Below, piece after piece: positions 58,171 through 64,000 of a stretch of 64,000 nt of DNA. Each line of letters starts with the position of its first letter. The stretch's first letter is position 1. The stretch is from Isoetes taiwanensis. Its lineage: Eukaryota > Streptophyta > Lycopodiopsida > Isoetales > Isoetaceae. The position numbers and the translations under genes were made by a program. The stretch is taken from assembly GCA_021234155.1 (NCBI GenBank), contig JAJEKV010000009.1, forward strand, positions 13,768,546-13,832,545, read 5' to 3'. The notes under the pieces are model-generated. The model worked only from the letters and a program-made list of their open reading frames with translations, was not told where the DNA came from and made no database searches.

Positions 58171-58867
58171 TGTTGGAAATGTGTGATTAAGGTCATTGCA
58201 TAATTGATGTAAATATTAAGACTTGAGCAGTGTTATCTGGCTATTGGTTGTGCAGGGGAAATCATAGCATATATTATAGTGAGAAGACATAAATTGTGGA
58301 AGTACTATGTTGATCCATGCATACCTATATTTGGTTGAAAGGTTGATCCATGTTGATACATGGTTAAAGGTTGTTGACCTACATATCTTATAGTTATGGT
58401 AAAGGGCCAAGTTAATGGTTAAGAACATTAACTTATAAAGGCCAAGACCATTGCAGTTTAAAGGCAGTTATTTATAAAATGTAAATATCAGATAAGATCA
58501 AATATCATGCGGAAAAATGGTGACAAATTTAGAAGATAGCAAAACAGCCGGATTGACTGCCTAAACCGTCGAACGAACCTGTTAAAAGATGAAATCATCC
58601 CTGTAAATATATACACAGATATTTTGAGCATTTTGATCGACCTCTTAAGGAGGAATTCGTTCGAAGAAGTTCGAGATAATTGCATTGCTACAGTAAACGA
58701 GACCATTGCTACAGTATTATATTTGATCTCAGTGCCAACCTAGATTATTCTCAAAGGTTTTAAGTCATTGTTAAAGTTTTAATATGCAATGCAAGTTATG
58801 ATACTTATCTAAGTTGTGCTAGTTCATTTGTTGTTTTGAGAAGGATTGATCCTATAAAATTCTAATA
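58171..58867 (+). repeat. Copia 3' LTR
   Basis: 697 bp, direct repeat of the 5' LTR, followed by TGAGT (target duplication). Confidence 0.95.
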
Positions 58868-58872
58868 TGAGT

Positions 58873-59840
58873 TGCCTATATAGACTCAATGTTTCTTATT
58901 TCTGCCAATAACTCCTTTTCTCGAATACCTAATGAAGGGGCTTATGAACGACACATTTGAACCTCCATATACAAAGCTAGTAGCCGGCCTCTAGTTGGTT
59001 GTGCCTTCCTACGTCCCCACTGCTTAGCAAAGGATTTAACTGCTGCCAAAGCCTCAACAACCCCAGACATACCTCGAAGACGAGAAAATGTAGAGGACCA
59101 GGTATGCTTGCAGCCATCAGTAAACTTTGGGTCTGACAAATATCGAGTGTTGAGCTTGAAATAGGTTCTTGTAGCTCGTCTATGCACAGGCACTGTAACC
59201 GAAAGCCATTGTGGATTGTGATTAGATATGGAACTATCCAACATATTTGTCCTTTGCAAGTTACCCAGTAAGCCAGCAGCTATTACATTATAATACCCAC
59301 GATCATGCCGAGCGTAAGCTCTACCTGGTCCAGTCCAGCCATTACACCACGTAAAAGACTGGTCTCCGTCAACCTCTACCATTCTCATAGTCCAAAGACA
59401 AGCCGCCTCCCATCGCCACGTTACAAATCCCTGAACAACCTGTGTACCCCTACCACACTTATTTGCTTCAAACTCAACCATATTAAAATCACCAACTAGT
59501 AGCCATGCTACTTTTTGACCGAGCCACATAATCTTAGTCCGTAAAGTGACCCACAGAGAGCCTTGCTGACGTGGCTGATTAGGTGCATACACATTCATAA
59601 TCCCCCACTCTTACCCCTTATCCATCCATTTGACTATTATCCACCATCCAAATCTGTCTACTTGAGTAAAAGTAACATTAAGGGAAGGTTCCCAAGCAAT
59701 GAGGACTCCAGCCTCAAGAGGTTGTCGCAATTGTCTGTAACTTCATTTGGGCAGGTACTGAGACAGGTGTAGTTGTGGTCGCTTGATCTACATGTATCAA
59801 ACCAAAATTCGCTGGAGGTCTAGGTATGATTGACTTTTAT
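58873..59840 (-). pseudogene. L1 endonuclease region (inverted segment, 5' half)
   Basis: Minus strand: EAGVLIAWEPSLNVTF, FGWWIIVKW, MNVYAPNQPRQQ, WLLVGDFNMVEFEANKC, QSFTWCNGWTGPGRAYARHDR, ISNHNPQWLSV. These are the APE-type endonuclease landmarks (YAPN, GDFN, W-N, R-R-D, S-DH/N-P) of L1 LINEs, with SNHNP in place of the usual SDHxP. The amino-terminal WNxRG part is missing, and a stop lies just before the MNVYAPN stretch. It continues on the other side of the Copia into the RT. Confidence 0.85.
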
Positions 59841-59849
59841 TTACAGAGA

Positions 59850-61098
59850 AAAATTATGATATCTAAGTTCATTTGTCGCTACTTGGTGGGTATGGTACAT
59901 TCGTCTGGAATGAGGTTGGTTGCGCAAACACTTGGGCAGTGTATTCCTTTTGGAAAACTGGCACTTAGGGCAGTTCTTCCTTAGTGTCTCTTTTATCCAC
60001 TTCGTCCATAACCGAATGCTTCCCCCTTCATGAAGGGACTGCTTGATTCTTGGGAGCCAGTTCATGTGCCATTTAAGATTAATCTAGGTGTGTGTCCACA
60101 GGTAGGTTCCCTGTGTTGGTGGATTCCTCTGGATAATCACATGCCTCTGTGTGCTACTGTACATCTATTGACTCAGCGGCATTGGAGGCTTGCTGGTATT
60201 CTCACAGTTGGTGCTTGGTATGAGGCAGGACACTTGTTGACTTGGGATGCTTTTCAGACTAAGTTTATGCTATCTCGATGGGACAGAGCTCTATGGAAAA
60301 AGTTGGCTGACATTCTGCCAGACGCTCCTTCACAATCAGTTGATGTGCCTATTTGGACTGGTCCCCAAATTGTTAATGCACAACATCTTGTGCATTCATT
60401 ATATCAAAAGCTGGTTGATATTGACATTGTCCCCCCTCGGGCTGGTTGGCAGCTCCGCATTCCCCCTCCTCAAAGGAAGCATCTGTGGTCCTGGGTCTGG
60501 AATAAATAGATGCATCCCAAAGTTTCTACCTTATGGTGGCAACTCCTTCACAGATGTCTGCGGGTTAATGTGCTGGTTCATAAGTTTTATCCCCGCATTT
60601 TAGAACTCGGCCCACTGTGTAAGCGGCAAGTTGAGAGTCTCAAGCACTGCTTCTTTCTATGTGACCAAGTTCAGCCAGTTTGATCATGGTTACTATCTCT
60701 CTTCCATGTGGGCTTGACTAGCCAGCAGGTGCTTCTCACCTTTTATCCTTCCACTTGGAACAGCTTGCAGCAACAGGCTTTCCACTTAGCTTCAGGATGG
60801 TTGTTGTGGTCTATTTGGAAAAGAAGGCGAATGTGTACCTTCAAAGACTTATCAATTAGTGTCGACCAACTTCTTCACGAGGCGCAAGATAGATTGGTGA
60901 AGGCATACCTATGTTCTCAGCTTGCTCCTGAGAAAAAACGTTTGAGTTTTGAGGAATATTTGGCTATGCATAGACAGGTGGCTGCACTCAGTGGATTATC
61001 TTTGTCTGCTGAGATTTTATTCCTGTCTCTGCATTTATGTGTGTACTTCTTCTGGAATATTAAGTAAGAGTTTGTCGTCCTTCAAAAAAAAAATAAAA
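59850..61098 (+). pseudogene. L1 3' part with zf-RVT domain and poly(A)
   Basis: Plus strand: MISKFICRYL at the left, then LSRWDRALWKKLADILPD and a long open stretch to HLWSWVWNK. A TAG at 60508 interrupts, then MHPKVSTLWWQLLHRCL, LCKRQVESLKHCFFLC (zf-RVT Cys/His ligands), GWLLWSIWKRRRMCTFKDL and a C-terminal helix-rich tail ending near 61067. The 3' end is GTCCTTC plus poly(A). It is the direct-orientation half of the twin-primed L1. Confidence 0.85.
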
Positions 61099-61721
61099 AT
61101 CTTTATATGTTAGATGCATGGATGTGGCCAATTCAAATAAAAAAAAAAAAAAAAAAAAAGTTTCTCGATTTTGCCATTTAAGTTACAACCTCTTGGTGTA
61201 ACGATGCGAAAAAAGGCTAGACCAAACTACGCTTAGCAAATTATCCAAGGTAAGTAGTGGCCAATATAATACGCCCCATCAAATATGTAAGGAGGTTAAA
61301 AAATAGAGGTTAAAAAATACCCTGGTAGTTAAGTATCATTTATCGTACCCTTTAATTGTTGTGAGAGAATGGCTCTAAGTCATTGTTGTTGTTCACAATA
61401 AATAGCGAAAACCATTGGCTTTCTTTGCAGATCCCAGTCAACAAAGCGACAGCGATAGTTCAAGATATTATGGTATGCAACTTGCAGAGAAACATATAGA
61501 CGGAGTTCGGAGCGCCTCCTTCAATCCATTCTCTAACTCCTCAAGAGCTCCACATAGTTGATGGCAAAGGTTCATTTGGGTCTTAAGTTTTAGGATGCAA
61601 CAGAGCATCTCAGCATTGGTAAAGATATGGATTTACTTGCATTTACAACTTAACCCGCTATTATGAAAATTATTGCCACATTCGTGCTTCTAGAATGGTC
61701 CTCATTATTCCCATGGAGTTC

Positions 61722-63355
61722 TGTAGAATAGAATATGATTTTATCGTCCACGGAGACCAACTGGCCTATGGGACCCAAGTACAAAGAGAGAGCAGCAGGC
61801 GTATTACTACCAGGATTAAAAAACCCCCGCCCCAAAGGGTTTTCGGGGGAAAAACCTTAGTAGCAATAAGGATGCTGACATACTGCACAGTTATATACAT
61901 AAACAAGTACAGCTGAGGTTAATGTCGGACAGGGGGGCATAACGAAGTTCACAGATCCATTACCTCCCTCGAGGTACGATCCCAACAAGCCTCTGAGAGG
62001 CCGTGGCTCATTAGCTCATGCAAGGCCCGATGGGGCACAACTAACAGAGCATACCGAGCCCGGATATGCTCGTGACGCCGGACAGGCACGGAGGGCGTGA
62101 CTTTCATCCTCAATGGCGCCGCTGACAAAGATCGGCGGACTCTGTCCTCACGCGCCCCCGAATCCATCTCCATGTCTCAATGCGGAGGTGGCGTGCACTG
62201 TCTTGAATGGAAGCAATCACCTGCGTTTTTCATGGGTAGATGGGTGCGCGGTAGTGGTGTGGGCCCCTCGTGAGCATGGGATTAACTCTTTGCCGATAAT
62301 TTGCCACCTTGACATGTGACGGGGCCTCTACATCCCAAAGCTTGGCCATGAAGCAAGCATCCAAGTATCGCTTCAAGGCGCCAAGGCTCCTTCGGTGTAT
62401 GCACCGGTCCACATCGTGTGCATGCACATTCCATAGCGAGAACCACCGGGCTTGCTTGTCTTTCCAAAGAAGCTTTGAGTCGCCGCGGGCCCATCGCCAA
62501 CGCCAAAGCAAGGTTGGGCAGCGGGCTTCATCCATAGCCACCACCTTCCGGAAGTAAATAATGTGACGTTCCAAATAGCGACCCTCAGAATGGAAGGAAG
62601 CCCATGTCTTTGGAGCAAGATCGATATGGGACCGTGGATTTCACTCCCGGTGCGGGCCAAGAAAGCCTTCAGTACACGCTCTAGATCGTTCCAAGTGGTG
62701 AGGGATATCACTGGCCCCCACACTTCTGCCCCATAGAGGAGGACCGGTTCAACCAAGGCCCTGAACAAGTGTGCCTGGTGACCCCATGCATACAGCTCGC
62801 CTTGTATTTGTTGTTTTGCATTGCATCTGGGGCTTTCCGGCTGCGGTGACCCGTAACTCGATGGATGCATCCCGGTGTGTGGTAGTAGAAAACTCAATGC
62901 CCAAATACTTATAAGATCGAGCCACCTCCACTACCTGCCCCCGGTAAGTGAATGAGGGAAGACGTGGGTGCGGGATGATGGGACCAAAGAACACCCTTGT
63001 CTTGGCCAAGTTAACTCTCATGTCGATGAATTGGCGTAAAGTGTCCAAAGCATCCAGGTGGCGTTGCATGTCCTCTGGGGTATATGCGAGCAGGTCAACA
63101 TCATCAGCATATATGAGTTGCCGGATTATGTGGTGCATCAACTGAGCACCTCCCCCCCGTGCTCAGCTAGCCATTCTTCTAGCTGGTCAATGTACAAGCC
63201 GAAGAGCGTCGGGGATAGAGGGCAGCCCTGGCGCACCCCAATGCTACTAACAATGGGCTCCCCCGACAGTGTGAGACGACCGGAGCAAGCCTCGTATAGT
63301 CTGTATATAGCATTCTGCAAGTCGACGGGGGTCCCTAGCTGTCTCAATCATGTAG
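61722..63355 (-). mobile_element. LINE-B copy, 5'-truncated, with RT core
   Basis: Minus strand from 63355: GVRQGCPLSPTLFGLYID (RT motif B), LIYADDVDLLAYTPEDMQ (catalytic YADD), MRVNLAKTRVFFGP, LFRALVEPVLLYGAEVWGP, LERVLKAFLARTG, then HLRIETWRW near 62.17 kb. The 3' end is GGACGATAAAATCATATTCTATTCTAC at 61745-61722. Several frame changes show it is dead. The RT differs clearly from the L1 RT at 52 kb, so this is a separate LINE family. No endonuclease part is present. Confidence 0.8.
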
Positions 63356-64000
63356 AGAGGGTACATGACATTTGATATCTTTTCTTGACGAGAGGATTGT
63401 CCTGAAACTTTTTTCTTTGGAAGCAAATCAATATGAAAAGAATATTAACTAGTAAGAAAAAAATCTGGCCTGTATTTTTGTGCTAAAAAGATTTAATGGC
63501 ATTATTTTGAGCATATTTGCTTGGGTCTTATATGCAAAAGGTAGAATCTTCATGAATGTATGTATACTAGATAATGTATTGAGGTTGTTGGGCATGCAAC
63601 TATTGGGTTGATTGTCATTTGGTATAGACAACACAATTAATTAGTATTTAATTTCAATTGGTGACTTCTAGATCCCAAAACGAATTTGGTATTCGAGATG
63701 CCAATAGTCCTTTTATTTGGGAAATGATGATGCTTGACCATGATGATTGGCAAGTGAAAACCATCTTTAGCTTCTAAGTTACACATGTCTTGCAAGTACC
63801 AACAATAAATTTTAAGCCTAGCGCCTCCTTGGATTTGTTTATACCGCGAGGAACTTTCCTCAGTGGCATCCTAGATTTTGGGGTCCTTACTAAATTAAAA
63901 AAGGAAATTATGCTATTGGGAATTAAATTCAGAATGGAAAATATACCAATCTAATCTTTGCTTGCATCCATTCCAATCGCTATAGCAACTACCATTGGTG
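63356..64000. other. Right-edge spacer, no gene seen
   Basis: AT-rich, with no ORF with coding character and no repeat recognised. Confidence 0.5.

Larger units (their letters stand above)
53124..58872 (+). mobile_element. Ty1/Copia LTR retrotransposon with target duplication
   Basis: LTRs at 53129-53823 and 58171-58867 start TGTTGG and end CTAATA. They are flanked by the 5-bp duplication TGAGT (53124-53128 and 58868-58872). The order gag, protease, integrase, RT, RNase H is that of Copia. By eye the LTRs differ by roughly a dozen substitutions and three small indels, so the insertion is fairly young. It lies in the inverted L1 segment and therefore came after it. Confidence 0.97.
51738..61115 (+). 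mobile_element. L1-like LINE with inverted 5' part (twin-priming structure)
   Basis: A perfect 17-bp duplication ATCTTTATATGTTAGAT lies at 51738-51754 and 61099-61115. Between the copies, 51755 to about 59840 is L1 in minus orientation (endonuclease to RT thumb). About 59850-61084 is L1 in plus orientation (post-thumb to zf-RVT) ending in GTCCTTC, A9, T, A5. The inverted piece stops exactly at the duplication. This order is what twin priming during target-primed reverse transcription gives. A Copia element (53129-58867) sits inside the inverted part. About 60 codons seem lost at the inversion joint. Confidence 0.85.

Overview
The window looks like intergenic DNA from a large, repeat-rich land-plant nuclear genome. 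It holds one intact host gene in 64 kb, and that gene has plant-type introns and a plastid transit peptide. The transposons are plant types: Copia with a tRNA-Met primer site, CACTA with 3-bp target duplications, and L1-like LINEs with a zf-RVT domain. A Penelope-like element without endonuclease and decayed P450 and PPR pieces are also present. My best guess is a fern or another non-seed vascular plant. The species cannot be fixed from this sequence.

Layout. 1-9518: a Penelope-like retroelement on the minus strand, apparently head-to-tail with a second copy that runs off the left edge. Each 5' end abuts a long (TA)n tract. The unit carries a small AT-hook/SAP-like ORF, an ORF of unknown function and a reverse transcriptase, with no visible GIY-YIG nuclease. 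10.2-11.2 kb: a broken Ty3-type gag. 11.3-23.6 kb: a GC-richer block of decayed, unidentified coding remnants. It contains about 25 copies of a short palindrome built from AAATTGGGCG half-sites. 23.9-24.4 kb: a possible LTR. 24.4-30.1 kb: an L1-like LINE split by a 4292-bp CACTA element with a GCA target duplication. 32.7-35.4 kb: a complete 13-exon DXR gene of the plastid MEP isoprenoid pathway. 37.3 kb: another L1 3' fragment. 42.1-44.6 kb: a P450 pseudogene and a PPR pseudogene, the latter interrupted by a LINE tail with a tetranucleotide microsatellite. 49.4 kb: a 322-bp MITE-like element.

51.0-63.4 kb: nested retrotransposons. A LINE of a second family (LINE-B, microsatellite tails) was apparently hit by an L1 whose 5' part is inverted, flanked by a perfect 17-bp target duplication. 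This is the signature of twin-primed insertion. A Copia element with two LTRs and a 5-bp target duplication then landed inside the inverted part. A further LINE-B copy follows.

DXR is the only gene I would call functional. Everything else is mobile or decayed DNA. The most novel-looking items are the Penelope-like element with its AT-hook ORF and (TA)n junctions, and the palindrome-studded 11-23 kb block.
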